Assembly (NCBI GenBank): GCA_016025055.1
Contig: CP065590.1
Span: 1,426,001-1,490,000, forward strand
Direction: 5' to 3'
Length of the DNA: 64,000 nucleotides
Source of the DNA: Chryseobacterium indologenes
Lineage (GTDB): Bacteria > Bacteroidota > Bacteroidia > Flavobacteriales > Weeksellaceae
This document shows positions 19,375-29,809 of this stretch, in pieces. A program made the translations under genes and the position numbers. The notes beneath the pieces are model-generated. The model was not told the DNA's origin, searched no databases, and was given only the letters and a program-made list of their open reading frames with translations. The stretch's first letter is position 1; every line of letters starts with the position of its first letter.

Positions 19375-20769
19375 ATGAATTACAGAATAGAAAAAGACAC
19401 CATGGGTGAGGTTCAGGTACCTGCAGATAAGCTTTGGGGCGCACAGACAGAGCGTTCAAGAAACAATTTCAAAATAGGACCGGAAGGTTCCATGCCGCAC
19501 GAAATTATAGAAGCATTTGCGTATCTGAAAAAAGCGGCAGCTTATACCAACACTGACCTCGGGGTGCTTCCTGCAGAAAAAAGAGATATGATTTCTAAAG
19601 TTTGTGATGAGATTCTGGATGGAAAACTCAACGACCAGTTTCCTCTGGTAATCTGGCAGACAGGATCCGGGACTCAGTCGAATATGAATGTAAATGAAGT
19701 GATTTCCAACAGAGCTCATGTGAATAACGGAGGAACGTTAGGAGAGAAATCTGAAATACATCCAAATGATGATGTCAATAAATCTCAGTCATCTAATGAC
19801 ACTTATCCAACAGCTATGCATATTGCAGCTTATAAAAAGGTAGTTGAAATAACAATTCCGGCTGTGGAGAAGCTAAAAAATACTCTGGCTGAAAAATCAA
19901 AAGCGTTCAAGGACGTTGTAAAAATAGGACGTACACACCTGATGGATGCAACTCCATTAACTCTCGGACAGGAATTTTCAGGATATGTAGCTCAACTGGA
20001 ATTCGGTTTGAGGGCTTTAAAAAACACTTTACCTCATCTTTCTGAGCTTGCTTTAGGAGGAACTGCCGTAGGAACAGGACTCAATACGCCAAATGGCTAT
20101 GATGTAAAAGTAGCAGAGTATATTGCCAGATTTACCAATCTTCCGCTCATTACTGCAGAAAATAAATTTGAAGCTTTGGCTGCTCATGATGCTATCGTTG
20201 AAAGCCACGGTGCATTGAAGCAACTTGCCGTTTCTCTATTCAAAATCGCACAGGATATTAGACTCCTGGCCTCAGGACCGCGTTCCGGGATCGGAGAGAT
20301 CCACATTCCTGAAAATGAACCGGGATCTTCTATTATGCCGGGAAAGGTAAATCCTACTCAGAATGAAGCGATGACGATGGTTTGTGCCCAGGTTTTAGGA
20401 AATGATACCACCATCTCTTTTGCAGGAACGCAAGGAAATTATGAACTGAATGTTTTCAAGCCGGTAATGGCGTACAATTTCCTTCAGTCTGCACAACTTA
20501 TAGCTGATGCGTGTATTTCGTTCAATGATCATTGTGCTGTGGGTATTGAGCCGAACTACGAAAGAATTAAAGAACTGGTTGACAAATCCTTAATGCTTGT
20601 AACGGCATTAAATACCCATATCGGATATGAAAACGCTGCAAAAATTGCAAAAACAGCCCATAAGAATGGAACCACTTTGAAGGAAGAAGCCGTTAATCTT
20701 GGATTATTAACCGCTGAGCAGTTTGATGAATGGGTAAAACCTGAAGATATGGTGGGAAGTCTGAAATGA
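19375..20769 (+). CDS. fumC: Class II fumarate hydratase
   Basis: Cluster-free fumarase of the aspartase/fumarase superfamily, active as a homotetramer. ATG 19375 gives 464 residues beginning [19 protein letters not shown], the usual start; an in-frame start 48 bp upstream would lie in the promoter. Signatures: [16 protein letters not shown] (about 100-115), the region [18 protein letters not shown] (about 185) and the superfamily loop [16 protein letters not shown] (about 315-330). It is divergent from the class I enzyme and ends in a strong terminator. Confidence 0.97.
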   Translation: MNYRIEKDTMGEVQVPADKLWGAQTERSRNNFKIGPEGSMPHEIIEAFAYLKKAAAYTNTDLGVLPAEKRDMISKVCDEILDGKLNDQFPLVIWQTGSGTQSNMNVNEVISNRAHVNNGGTLGEKSEIHPNDDVNKSQSSNDTYPTAMHIAAYKKVVEITIPAVEKLKNTLAEKSKAFKDVVKIGRTHLMDATPLTLGQEFSGYVAQLEFGLRALKNTLPHLSELALGGTAVGTGLNTPNGYDVKVAEYIARFTNLPLITAENKFEALAAHDAIVESHGALKQLAVSLFKIAQDIRLLASGPRSGIGEIHIPENEPGSSIMPGKVNPTQNEAMTMVCAQVLGNDTTISFAGTQGNYELNVFKPVMAYNFLQSAQLIADACISFNDHCAVGIEPNYERIKELVDKSLMLVTALNTHIGYENAAKIAKTAHKNGTTLKEEAVNLGLLTAEQFDEWVKPEDMVGSLK

Positions 20770-20796
20770 TTTTGATATACTGAATTAAATGACAGA

Positions 20797-20831
20797 AAGA
20801 GATTGTTTTTATGACAATCTCTTTTTTTGTT
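20797..20831 (+). terminator. Terminator of fumC
   Basis: AAAGAGATTGT pairs with ACAATCTCTTT, followed by a T run. Confidence 0.8.
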
Positions 20832-20935
20832 GATTAATACATCTATTAAAAAATAATAATATAGAAAATAAAATAATCAACATAATTAAATTATTTATAA
20901 ATTTATATCAAAACTAAGAACCAAATTACCAATAT

Positions 20936-22690
20936 ATGAAAACTTATTTATTACCATGGTTCCTTTTTAGAAAGGTTGTGCTTCTGTTTTTCATTATGAG
21001 TATAATGAGCAATTTATTATACTCACAAAAAGTATACGTCAGCAACCAGAATAACCAAATTTACGGCGTATGTGCCGGCTGCTCCGTTCAAAACCCTCAA
21101 AATGTTGTGGGACCTGATGAAAACAATTATACTTCCCTGATTATTCCGCTCGGATTAGCAGGCAGGATTGAGCAAATGCTTATTTTCCCAGCTGTAAAAA
21201 CACATACAAAAGTTGCAATAGGTATAGGGAACAACCTTTCCGGTTTATCGGTACAATTACTGGCAGGGGTATCGGTGGAAACTTTTAACGGCAACGTCTC
21301 AAACAATGATTACAGGATCGTCAATAATGAAATGCTTACGATCGGACTATCAGGCCCTAATTTGAGTAAAGGAACTATAGAGTTTACCACTACAAAACCT
21401 TATGACCGGATCAGAGTAAGTTTAAATGCAGGGCTCCTAAACCTTAACGGAGGGCTCAATCTTTATTATGCCTATCAGCTTGATAACAGAATTTATGCAA
21501 ACAGCGAAACCCATATAGAAGAATCCACTGGCTGCAATAACTGTAGTGTTCAAAATCCACAAAATGCGGTGGGCTCTAATGAAAATGATTATTCAAAATT
21601 AACTATAAGTACCTATGGAGAGCACAGAAATATTCAACAAACACTCTATTTCCCGACCACCCGCACCTTTACTAAACTTGTGGTGGGTGTAGGCAGCGAT
21701 AATAAACCTATAGATCAGATTATAAAGGAAAGAGCCTTTATCAAAACAGTTACTGAGGACAATATAAATGCTGAGCTCATTTTAGCAGAAGTAAAAAAAG
21801 ACCCTCAGAATCCCAACCGGGGAACATTGGAGATCTTAACATCAATACCTTATAAAGGAATCAATTTTACACTACACGGTATCAATGATAGCAATACCGG
21901 ATATTACGTTGATGATTTGAAAATCTATTATGCCTATCAGGAAGAACTCGATATAAGCGCCTGCAAAAGCGTTCCGTTTGATCCGTTTTATTATTTTTCT
22001 TTTAATGGAAATACCAACAGTACAAAATTTGGATTCAGTCTAAATCCGCCTCTTTTTGTTTTCCCGGAATACAAAAATAATATAGCGTGTCAACAAGGAC
22101 TCACTTCCACAACTACTCCATACATTCTTGAAAGCCCTGATATATCACCAGATCTTTACACAGGAGACATTAGTATTTCATTCTGGGCCAATATAAGAGA
22201 GGGTGATCCACCTGTTCCGGATCCGGAAAATCCAGGAGAATATCTTCCTCCTACCAAACCTCAGCCATATCTTAAACTAGAGGCTTTTGGTGAAAAGTTC
22301 CATATGTTTCCCAATAATCTTATGATCGGTGAGGAACTTGAGGGCGAACAGATCAGCCAACGAGGAGGATATGCTCACTACGTACTTGTTTTAAAAGCAG
22401 ATGATTCAGACTTCGATAATGCCTGTGTCTATATAAACGGAATTCCTGGAGGTGGCTCTACTGATGAGAATGGTAATTGTACTGCATGGACCCAACAGAA
22501 AAGAATTAACCATAAAAAAATCAAAATTGCTCTTGACCGCGCAGATATTGATGAGCTGATTATCTATAACAAAGCCCTCAGTGAAAGTGAAATCCGACTG
22601 CTTTACCACTCGTATGGTATAGCTCCTCATCATGCAGCCACTGCATTAACATCATTATCAAAGAAAACACAGTCATCTGTACTTTCGTAG
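20936..22690 (+). CDS. Large secreted protein, ended early by an in-frame TAG
   Basis: A 584-residue product with a signal region (MSIMSNLLYSQ near residue 30). Two repeated beta modules begin with nearly the same motif: CSVQNPQNVVGPDENNYTSL (about 50) and CSVQNPQNAVGSNENDYSKL (about 208). A C-terminal concanavalin/LamG-like domain follows (GDISISFWANI, IDELIIYNKALSESEIRLLY). Such proteins are surface or secreted adhesin-like or sugar-binding factors; exact role unknown. The TAG at 22688-22690 is in frame with 80 further codons that encode a full T9SS sorting domain, so the intact protein should have 664 residues. Without it, export over the outer membrane would fail. Confidence 0.8.
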   Translation: MKTYLLPWFLFRKVVLLFFIMSIMSNLLYSQKVYVSNQNNQIYGVCAGCSVQNPQNVVGPDENNYTSLIIPLGLAGRIEQMLIFPAVKTHTKVAIGIGNNLSGLSVQLLAGVSVETFNGNVSNNDYRIVNNEMLTIGLSGPNLSKGTIEFTTTKPYDRIRVSLNAGLLNLNGGLNLYYAYQLDNRIYANSETHIEESTGCNNCSVQNPQNAVGSNENDYSKLTISTYGEHRNIQQTLYFPTTRTFTKLVVGVGSDNKPIDQIIKERAFIKTVTEDNINAELILAEVKKDPQNPNRGTLEILTSIPYKGINFTLHGINDSNTGYYVDDLKIYYAYQEELDISACKSVPFDPFYYFSFNGNTNSTKFGFSLNPPLFVFPEYKNNIACQQGLTSTTTPYILESPDISPDLYTGDISISFWANIREGDPPVPDPENPGEYLPPTKPQPYLKLEAFGEKFHMFPNNLMIGEELEGEQISQRGGYAHYVLVLKADDSDFDNACVYINGIPGGGSTDENGNCTAWTQQKRINHKKIKIALDRADIDELIIYNKALSESEIRLLYHSYGIAPHHAATALTSLSKKTQSSVLS

Positions 22691-22930
22691 AAAGATATTC
22701 TAACCTTATCTCCTAACCCAACTACCGGACTGATAACCTTCGGAGGAAATATTTCTTTAGAAGATACTGAAGTTTTTGTGAGTAATACTTTCGGAACAGA
22801 AGTATTCCGCACCAGGTTAACATCAAAAATTATAGAATTACCTCAAACATTGCCTGATGGAGTGTACATCCTTAATCTTCAAACTAAAGATAAAAAAACA
22901 TTTACCCGAAAAGTCTTTCTGAGAAGGTAA
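22691..22930 (+). pseudogene. Detached T9SS sorting domain of the preceding gene
   Basis: In the same frame as the gene at 20936, directly after its TAG, 79 codons read LTLSPNPTTGLITFGGN, TEVFVSNTFGTEVFRTRL, LPDGVYILNLQTKD and a final FTRKVFLRR before TAA at 22928-22930. This is a type A T9SS sorting domain with no start of its own. The interruption is a nonsense change, not a frameshift, unlike the other broken genes here. Confidence 0.85.
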
Positions 22931-22966
22931 AAACTTAAGAGAATTAAAAATTAAATCCAAAAGATT

Positions 22967-23158
22967 ATGAAAAATTTGAAAAAAATAAACCGAAACGACT
23001 TACAACAAGTCCTTGGAGGAACCAATGGATCAATCTGCTCAGGAAGGTTGCAATATCTTGTTGCTTTTAACGGATATTATGCATGCTGCAAAGAGCAGGT
23101 AGAAAATCCCTGCTCAACAACAGTGATGTGCCAGCTTCCGATTGGAATGTGCGACTAA
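22967..23158 (+). CDS. Six-cysteine double-glycine leader peptide (bacteriocin-like)
   Basis: A 63-residue peptide. The leader MKNLKKINRNDLQQVLGG ends in Gly-Gly, the typical cut site for peptidase-containing ABC exporters. The predicted mature part is 45 residues with six cysteines (SIC, ACC, PC, MC, MC), enough for three disulfides. Peptides of this form are common in Chryseobacterium and are often annotated bacteriocin-like; activity is unproven. It lies 36 bp after the truncated T9SS gene and may share its transcript. No peptidase-containing exporter is visible in the window. A second peptide of the same design is at 61551-61709. Confidence 0.8.
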   Translation: MKNLKKINRNDLQQVLGGTNGSICSGRLQYLVAFNGYYACCKEQVENPCSTTVMCQLPIGMCD

Positions 23159-23162
23159 AAAA

Positions 23163-23200
23163 TGTAAAGGTCAGAAAATGTATTTTCTGACCTTTTACGA
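23163..23200. terminator. Bidirectional terminator
   Basis: A long perfect stem (GTAAAGGTCAGAAAAT / ATTTTCTGACCTTTTAC) between the peptide gene and the convergent ABC transporter operon. Confidence 0.8.
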
Positions 23201-23212
23201 TGCATCAATTTT

Positions 23213-23929
23213 TCACTCCTGCGTGGATGAAACCTGCTCTGAAAAGTAACTTTCAAGTTCTTGTAAGGTTTCAGGATTGGTCTGAATATCTTTTACCAGC
23301 CTGCCTTTATTTACTACTACAATCCTGTTGCAGACTTCCGTAGTATGTGACAAGTCGTGGCTTGAAATAAGAAAGGTAACGCCGTCCTGCTTAGACAATT
23401 CTTTGATTAAATTTTTAAGTTTGATCTGCGTAGACGGATCCAGATTGGCAAAAGGCTCATCAAGGATAATAATTTCCGGGTTGCCAATAATGGCACCTAC
23501 AATTCCCACTTTCTTCTGGTTTCCTTTAGATAAGTCGCGAACGTACTTCCCTGATTTTAAGATTTCTCCATTAAAAAAATCATGAAAAGGTTTTAGAAAT
23601 TCATCAACAGACGCTTTATTCTGTCCCCTTAGTTCGCCGATAAAATAAAAATATTCTTCCGGAGTGAGATATCCTATCAGGAAAGAGTCATCTACAAAAG
23701 CTGAGACTTTATTTTTCCAAACTTCTGATTTATTTACTTCAATTCCGTCAATACTCACTGAACCGGTAGTAGCCTGAATCAGGTCCAACATTAAACTGAA
23801 AAGTGTTGTTTTACCGGCCCCGTTATTTCCTACCAGGCCAAATGTTTCACCATTTGCAATTTCAAGGTGATCGATACTAAGAACAGTTGCAGCTCCGTAT
23901 GTTTTGGATAAATTATGGATATTGATCAT
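23213..23929 (-). CDS. ABC transporter ATP-binding protein
   Basis: A 238-residue nucleotide-binding subunit that drives the membrane protein encoded just upstream. Walker A GNNGAGKTT (residues 35-43), signature LSKGNQKKVG (about 134), Walker B EIIILDEP (about 155) and the switch region LISSHD are present. It starts 3 bp after the DUF5687-like permease gene, so they form one two-gene operon. Substrate unknown. It lacks the C39 peptidase domain that would be needed to process the neighbouring double-glycine peptide. Confidence 0.93.
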   Translation of the reverse strand: MINIHNLSKTYGAATVLSIDHLEIANGETFGLVGNNGAGKTTLFSLMLDLIQATTGSVSIDGIEVNKSEVWKNKVSAFVDDSFLIGYLTPEEYFYFIGELRGQNKASVDEFLKPFHDFFNGEILKSGKYVRDLSKGNQKKVGIVGAIIGNPEIIILDEPFANLDPSTQIKLKNLIKELSKQDGVTFLISSHDLSHTTEVCNRIVVVNKGRLVKDIQTNPETLQELESYFSEQVSSTQE

Positions 23930-23932
23930 GAT

Positions 23933-25398
23933 TTAAGCTTTATTTTTAAACGCATCAAGTGTGCTGTATTTTTCTTTTTTGTAATGTTTTACGATGATAT
24001 CGAAAATCTTTTCCCTGAAGAGAAAACCCGCAAACCCTAACACCGCAATACTTATCACTCCTGCAGTCATTCCGAAGAAATATTTTGTAACTGCAAAAAC
24101 GGCCATTGGAAGCAGCATTTTAGGAATCAGCAAAAGCATGGACACCATATTAAAACTATTCTTCTGCCCTAATCTTTTTTCTTTTGAATTCAGATCAATC
24201 TGACTTTTATTAAAAGCTCCCGACCAAAGAGTAAACTGGGAATTCACTCCCATATTGTACAATCCTGCCGCAAAAAAAGTAATATATACTTCCCATCCGA
24301 AATAGATATAAAATAGTGCTACTATAACCGACACTGCAGTTACAATATTCATCAGCCACCATTTTGCTTTTAAATAGTCCTTGTAAGGCACATTTAGGGT
24401 CATCATCAAAGGATAATATGAGCTGTCAAAAGCAGGAACCCTCTGCCCGAACAAAAACTGGAACCCTCCTGTTACAAAAAGTCCCATAAACATCATCATG
24501 GCCGGAGTTTTGTAAAGTGACGACGAGAACATCAGTAATCCGTAAAAAGAAACATAAAGCTTCCAAAAAGAATCCCTTTGGTTACTTTATTTCGCCTTAA
24601 CATTTTAATGTCGTTATTGATAAAGGTACCGATGGCTCCGTATTTATTTAAAAATGCAATATTTTCAGTTTTTCCGACTGTTTTCTTTGCCTCAAGTCCC
24701 TGATCAAGATAAAATTCATTTCTGATATACCTAAAACAAAGCATCCATACCCCAACAAATAAGACAACAGGAACCAAAGCAAAATACCCGGTTTCATAAA
24801 AACTATAAAAAAACAGCTCAGAATAGGATAATATGGGAATGATATTATAATAGGCCAATGCACCCAGCCCAATGCAAACTACTCCTGCAGCTACCGCTAC
24901 CGTTTCTTTATCGTTAAAAAAAATATTTAAAAAGCTATTCAGATAAAATAAGGCAGAAATCCCGATGAGCCATGTGAGAATTCCCGGCAAACTATAACCG
25001 TGAAAGAGGAGAATCCCTGCAAACGTGATGAAAAAAATAGAATTCAGCCAGCTGAAAGCTGATAAAAAAGTTTTCACCAGCATATAGTTAACCAGTGTGT
25101 TCTTTTTGATATTGAGTGTGAGGAATGGTTTGATATTCTGTGTAGGAATTTCCTGCCAGAGATATTTCAAGGCCAGATCTAAGATCCATGCAACAACTAA
25201 AAATTTAGAAACAACCTTCAGGGGGTCCTGATGTATTTTTTCCTGCACAAAGAAGTACACGAGAAAGGCTCCGCCTGCAAGACATCCTATAAAATAGAGA
25301 ATACCGATCAACCGAAGGATTTTCATAGTGAGGTTAATCCCTAAAGAAGTGCCGCGAAAGAAGCTTTTGATTTCAAGCTTAAGGAACTTTAGAAACAT
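23933..25398 (-). CDS. DUF5687-like ABC permease (frameshifted in this sequence)
   Basis: A polytopic membrane protein, the likely channel for the adjacent ATPase. It is read in two pieces: 24532-25398 (N-terminal, several membrane segments) and 23933-24532 (C-terminal, about five segments). One T is missing from the T5 run (A5 at 24544-24548 on the plus strand). With six T the junction reads FMFLFYGLLMFSSSLYKT and the product is 488 residues, the size of DUF5687 proteins of Flavobacteriia. The family name is my recognition and has not been checked by search. Probably a sequencing error. Confidence 0.8.
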
Positions 25399-25448
25399 AT
25401 GTTAGTTTTTTACATTAGTCAGTATAATGCAAAATATGTTACAGTTTT

Positions 25449-27097
25449 TTAGCCCATTAACTCTTTTGCCTGCGCTAAAGCCGCCTCCGTAATTTTGCTT
25501 CCGGAGAGCAGTTGAGCGATTTCATTCAGTTTTTCGTCATCGCTTAAAGGAATGATTGTAGATTGGGCCTTCCCTGCAATATCCTGCTTTACTACCTTAT
25601 AATTGTCATTTCCTTTAGCTGCAACCTGTGCAAGATGGGAAATTACGATCAATTGCATATCCTGAGACATTTCCCGCATCAGGTTTCCAATTTCTTCGGC
25701 TACTTTTCCGGAAACACCGGTATCAATTTCGTCAAGAATAAGTGTCGGCAGCTCATCGCTTTCGGCAATGATCTTTTTACAGCAAGCATCACTCTGGACC
25801 TTTCACCTCCGGAAATTGCTGTCTGAATAGGTTTTAGCGGAAATCCGGAATTGGCCTGGAACAAGAGCTGTATATTTTCTTTCCCGAATGGATTAAATTC
25901 AGTTGCATCTTGCAGTTCGATATCTACTTTAGCTTTTTCAAGCCCCAGCTTTCTGAGAAGTCCTTCTGCTTTTTTGATGAAAACAGAAATACTTTTCTTT
26001 CTGTTTTTTGAAAGTTTATCCGCAAGAGTCTGGAGAGCCTTTTCTTTTTCGGCTATGCTTTGCTCGGCTTCTGTAATCTGAGCCTCCAGCTCTGATGCTC
26101 CTTTCTGATCACCGGCAAGCTCGTTCCTGACTGCAATAAGTTCATCAAGGTCTGAAACATTATGTTTTAGGAACAAAGCATTGATCTTATTATTCAGCTC
26201 GGTAAGGTACATCAGATTTTCAGGATTGATTTCTACCTTTTCGGCTTCATTTTCCAGCTCGGAAATAATATCTTTCAATTCAACAAAAGAGGTTTCAAGT
26301 CTTTCATTAAGTTCTGCGAAACTGGTTGAAACTTCGGATATCCTAGAAAGTTTTGCCTTAGCTTCATTAAAAAATGAAAGAATTCCGATTTCCTCCTGAT
26401 GAAATCTTGACAGGATCTGACCTACATTTTCAGAAATCATCCCTGCATTTTCCTGAATGGAAAGCTGATTCTGAACTTCTTCAAAATCCACCTCATCCAG
26501 TTTTAATTCTTCCAGCTCATTGAGTAAAAATTCTTTGTAGTCACTTTCTTTCGTAGTTTCTGAAAGTTGAGTCTTTAGTTTTTTAAGCAAGACTTTCAAT
26601 GTCTGGAAATCTGAAAACTCGCGTTGATAGTCTTCAATAATTTTTTTATTTTCAGAAAGACCGTCTATAATTTTAAACTGATATTCTGAAGTGAAAAGGT
26701 TTGAGGTTTCAAACTGGGAATGGATATCGATAAGCTGAGAAGACAGTTCTTTGAGAACGTCCAATGTTACCGGAACGTCATTAATAAAGGCTCGTGATTT
26801 TCCTGAAGGAAGGATTTCTCTTCTTATAATGGTATGGAGTTCGTAATCCAGATCATTCTCGATAAAGAATTTTTTGAATTGATTATTCAGCGCAAATTCT
26901 GTTTCCACAACGCTTTTTTCTTCTGCTTTGGATATTGATTTTACATCGGCTCTTTCTCCTAAAATAAGTCTGAGGGCACCTAAAATAATAGATTTACCGG
27001 CTCCTGTTTCTCCGGTTATTACCTGTAAACCGTTTTTGAGAGATACTTCAAGAGTATCAATTAAGGCAAAGTTTTTAATGTAAATTCTCGAAAGCAT
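25449..27097 (-). CDS. recN: DNA repair protein RecN (frameshifted in this sequence)
   Basis: An SMC-like ATPase that acts in double-strand break repair. Walker A GETGAGKS (residues 29-36), a long coiled-coil middle (about 150-370), then SGGERSRVMLAVK, where the frame breaks. After adding one A to the A5 run (T5 at 25774-25778), it continues KIIAESDELPTLILDEIDTG, the Walker B region, and ends with LIVISHLAQVAAKGN and LLSGSKITEAALAQAKELM. The repaired length, 549 residues, is normal. It is the last gene of the bamD-rpoZ-coaBC-porD-recN series. Confidence 0.93.
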
Positions 27098-27172
27098 TGA
27101 TAAATGACTGGTTACTTTAAATGCAAATATAAAACTTTAGATGTCAGGATTCAATAGCAGAAAACAGAGTCT

Positions 27173-28078
27173 CTACACTTTCCATTTATTCCACTTATTG
27201 TCAATATTTTTCGGGGAAAGGATAATCATTGTTTGCTTTAAATCGTTCAGGATAATTCCTCCGTTATTTCCGGAGTTGAAAATATTAAAGATTTCATCGC
27301 TTTTACCATCCATAAACAGATTGAAAAAATAACTCTGCTGGAATGTGTTTTCGTACATTTTCAGCTGCATCAGTGCATCAAAAATCACTTTCTTTGCTGG
27401 AGTCTGATCCTGATTGAAGAGATTATCCAATCCTGCCCTGTGATAGGTATACATGGTAGAACGCAGCTGGTTCCAGTTCGGATTCATGATTTCATTTATC
27501 AGTATCGAACGGCTTCTTGGTTCATTGATGGTGTTCCAGCCATCATAGTTTCTATTTTGGGAGTTCTGGGCGATCTGCTGGGCTTTTGTAAACCATTGCG
27601 TTCCTCCCATAGCCTGAAAGCTGTCTGCATCATATCCTAAGATCATATAGACATAGAAACTGATAATATCGGTAAGGTTTTTACCGGAAAACTGCCTTTC
27701 GTTAAAAATAAGGTTCTCGTTTTCAACATATTCAAAAGACAGTCTCTGATCCTGAAGGTTAAGCAAAGGAGATTCATACGTGGTATTGAAAACAGGACGC
27801 ACGGCCTGAATCACAATTGAGCCCTGATACCTGTTACCATCTTTACCGGCAATAACAAGGGCAAAGCCACATTTGATTTTTTCAAAATTCTGAAGCTTCT
27901 TCCCTGTCCAGCTGGTATTATTGATAAAGTCTCTGAGACTTTTTTCCAATGCTTTATAGGCCTGCTGGTTACTTCCACCCAACTGCTGGGAATTGACCTG
28001 AACGGTCGCCAACAATTCCTGGGAAAACCCGGAGGTATAGATGAAAAACAGAAAAAATAAACTGATAATTTTTTTCAT
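27173..28078 (-). CDS. porD: DUF4835 protein, probable T9SS component PorD
   Basis: A 301-residue secreted protein with signal peptide MKKIISLFFLFFIYTSGFSQ. The features match the DUF4835 family of Bacteroidota: ELLATVQVNSQQL, SLRDFINNTSWT, the region NFEKIKCGFALVI, then FYVYMILGYDADSF and GGTQWF. In this phylum the family is linked to type IX secretion and named PorD, which fits the several T9SS cargo proteins here; I did not verify this link by search. It lies 37 bp after coaBC and 75 bp before recN on the same strand, an arrangement often conserved in the group. Confidence 0.8.
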   Translation of the reverse strand: MKKIISLFFLFFIYTSGFSQELLATVQVNSQQLGGSNQQAYKALEKSLRDFINNTSWTGKKLQNFEKIKCGFALVIAGKDGNRYQGSIVIQAVRPVFNTTYESPLLNLQDQRLSFEYVENENLIFNERQFSGKNLTDIISFYVYMILGYDADSFQAMGGTQWFTKAQQIAQNSQNRNYDGWNTINEPRSRSILINEIMNPNWNQLRSTMYTYHRAGLDNLFNQDQTPAKKVIFDALMQLKMYENTFQQSYFFNLFMDGKSDEIFNIFNSGNNGGIILNDLKQTMIILSPKNIDNKWNKWKV

Positions 28079-28115
28079 TGCCTTATTAATAATTGAGAAC
28101 GGAAATTTATTAAAA

Positions 28116-29321
28116 TTATTTTAAAAGTTGAGATTCTACAAAATTGAGAATATCTTTAGCTACATCTTCTTTTGATTTCAGATTAAATTCTTTCTTCTCC
28201 GTTTTCGTAAATATTTTGATTTTGTTGGTATCGTTCTTAAAACCAGCTCCCTCATCACGCAGGGAATTTAAAACAATCATATCCAGGTTTTTCTTTTCCA
28301 GTTTTCCTTTGGCATTTTCCTCTTCATTTTGGGTTTCCAGGGCAAAACCAACCAAAAACTGGTGGGTTTTCTTTTCACCCATTGTTTTAAGGATATCCGG
28401 ATTTTTAACCAGTTCGATGGTAAGGTTTTCATCATTTTTCTTGATTTTTTCCTTTGCTATTTCTTTCGGGGCATAATCTGCGACCGCAGCACTGGCAATC
28501 CCGATATCGATTCCGTCATAAAATTCAAATACTTTTGCCATCATTTCTTTAGCAGAAGTCACTTTATGCAGTTCAATCTTTTTATCATGAAGATTTTGGG
28601 AACTGGGTCCTGAGATCAGAATGACTCTCGCCCCTCTTTTTGATGCTTCTTCAGCAAGAGAATAGCCCATTTTCCCCGAAGAATGATTTCCAATGAACCT
28701 TACCGGATCAAGGGCTTCGTAAGTAGGTCCGGCAGTAATTAAAACCGTTTTACCTACAAGGTTTTTACTGAGAGTACTTTCGGTGAAAAAACTTTCAATG
28801 CTGTTACAAATTGTTGCCGGTTCCGCCATTCTTCCCTGTCCTACAAGCCCGCTTGCCAACTCTCCGTTTTCTGCAGGAATAATGATATGCCCGAAACTTT
28901 CTGCAAGCTCAAGGTTTTTCTTTGTGGAAGGGTGTGCATACATATCGAGATCCATTGCAGGAGCAATAAATATCGGGCACTTGGCAGACATATACGTCGC
29001 AATGACCAGGTTATCACACATACCGTGAATCATTTTAGATAACGTATTGGCAGTACAGGGAGCAACAATCATAACATCGGCCCAAAGTGCCAATTCAACA
29101 TGACTGTTCCAGGTTCCGTTATCTCCATAAAAATCTGAATAGACCGGTTTTCTGGATAATGTAGACAAACTTAGCTTTGTTACAAATTGTTCTGCATCAG
29201 GTGTCATAATCACCTGTACGTCGGCTCCTTTTTTCACAAAATCCCTTATCAGGAAATGAATTTTATAAGCCGCAATTCCTCCTGAAACGGCGATCAGTAT
29301 TTTTTTACCGGAAACACTCAT
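28116..29321 (-). CDS. coaBC: Bifunctional phosphopantothenoylcysteine decarboxylase/synthase
   Basis: Two steps of coenzyme A synthesis: joining 4'-phosphopantothenate to cysteine, then decarboxylation to 4'-phosphopantetheine. The N-terminal flavoprotein half (1-190) has GGIAAYKIHFLIRDF, the catalytic His in NSHVELALWADV (His74), PCTANTLSKM and the Cys loop YMSAKCPIFIAPAMD. The C-terminal synthase half starts with VLITAGPTYEALDPVRFIGN and has KKNLDMIVLNSL. Its 401 residues fit the family. It sits downstream of rpoZ, a pairing seen in many bacteria. Confidence 0.96.
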   Translation of the reverse strand: MSVSGKKILIAVSGGIAAYKIHFLIRDFVKKGADVQVIMTPDAEQFVTKLSLSTLSRKPVYSDFYGDNGTWNSHVELALWADVMIVAPCTANTLSKMIHGMCDNLVIATYMSAKCPIFIAPAMDLDMYAHPSTKKNLELAESFGHIIIPAENGELASGLVGQGRMAEPATICNSIESFFTESTLSKNLVGKTVLITAGPTYEALDPVRFIGNHSSGKMGYSLAEEASKRGARVILISGPSSQNLHDKKIELHKVTSAKEMMAKVFEFYDGIDIGIASAAVADYAPKEIAKEKIKKNDENLTIELVKNPDILKTMGEKKTHQFLVGFALETQNEEENAKGKLEKKNLDMIVLNSLRDEGAGFKNDTNKIKIFTKTEKKEFNLKSKEDVAKDILNFVESQLLK

Positions 29322-29384
29322 TTAGTTTTAATTTTTGAAATACTAAAGTACTTATTTTTTCCCACAATCAGGGTTTAAAACAAC

Positions 29385-29421
29385 AAAGGTCATAAAAGAA
29401 ACCGATTCTTTTATGACCTTA
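29385..29421 (-). terminator. Strong hairpin between rpoZ and coaBC
   Basis: A 15-bp perfect stem (AAGGTCATAAAAGAA / TTCTTTTATGACCTT). The T tract on the reverse strand is broken, so it may attenuate rather than stop transcription into coaBC. Confidence 0.6.
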
Positions 29422-29443
29422 ATTTATTAAAAAACAAAAAAGA

Positions 29444-29767
29444 TTATTTTCTGTCTTCTGTTTTTCTGAAATAGATATCTTCATTCAACCACTCTTCAAT
29501 AGCAATTGAAGTGGGCTTTGGAAGTTTTTCGTAATGTTTAGAGATCTCAATTTGTTCTCTGTTTTCGAAAACTTCTTCTAATGTAGAATTGTGAACGGCA
29601 AATTCATCCAATTTGTTGTGAAGTTCCGTACGGATCTCCGCATTGATCTGCTCTGCTCTCTTTCCCATGATAACAATAGCCTCATAGATAGAACCTACTT
29701 TATCTTCAATCTTATCCTTGTCGTAAGTAATGGTATTTACTTCTGCTTTTGTATCTTTTACACTCAT
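29444..29767 (-). CDS. rpoZ: RNA polymerase omega subunit
   Basis: A 107-residue protein of the Bacteroidota omega (RpoZ/Rpb6) type, which helps assemble RNA polymerase. The core is KVGSIYEAIVIMGKRAEQIN, equivalent to the N-terminal omega helix region, followed by a long charged tail of the kind seen in Flavobacteriia. It lies 42 bp after bamD on the same strand and upstream of coaBC; the bamD-rpoZ-coaBC order is typical of the phylum and supports the call. Confidence 0.85.
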   Translation of the reverse strand: MSVKDTKAEVNTITYDKDKIEDKVGSIYEAIVIMGKRAEQINAEIRTELHNKLDEFAVHNSTLEEVFENREQIEISKHYEKLPKPTSIAIEEWLNEDIYFRKTEDRK

Positions 29768-29809
29768 TTTGAGAAAATTATTTTTATTTTAAGATGGCAA
29801 ATTTACGAA

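Noticed and set aside
23213..25398. ABC transporter as exporter of the neighbouring double-glycine peptide
   Set aside because: It is on the other strand, separated by a bidirectional terminator, and has no C39 peptidase domain.
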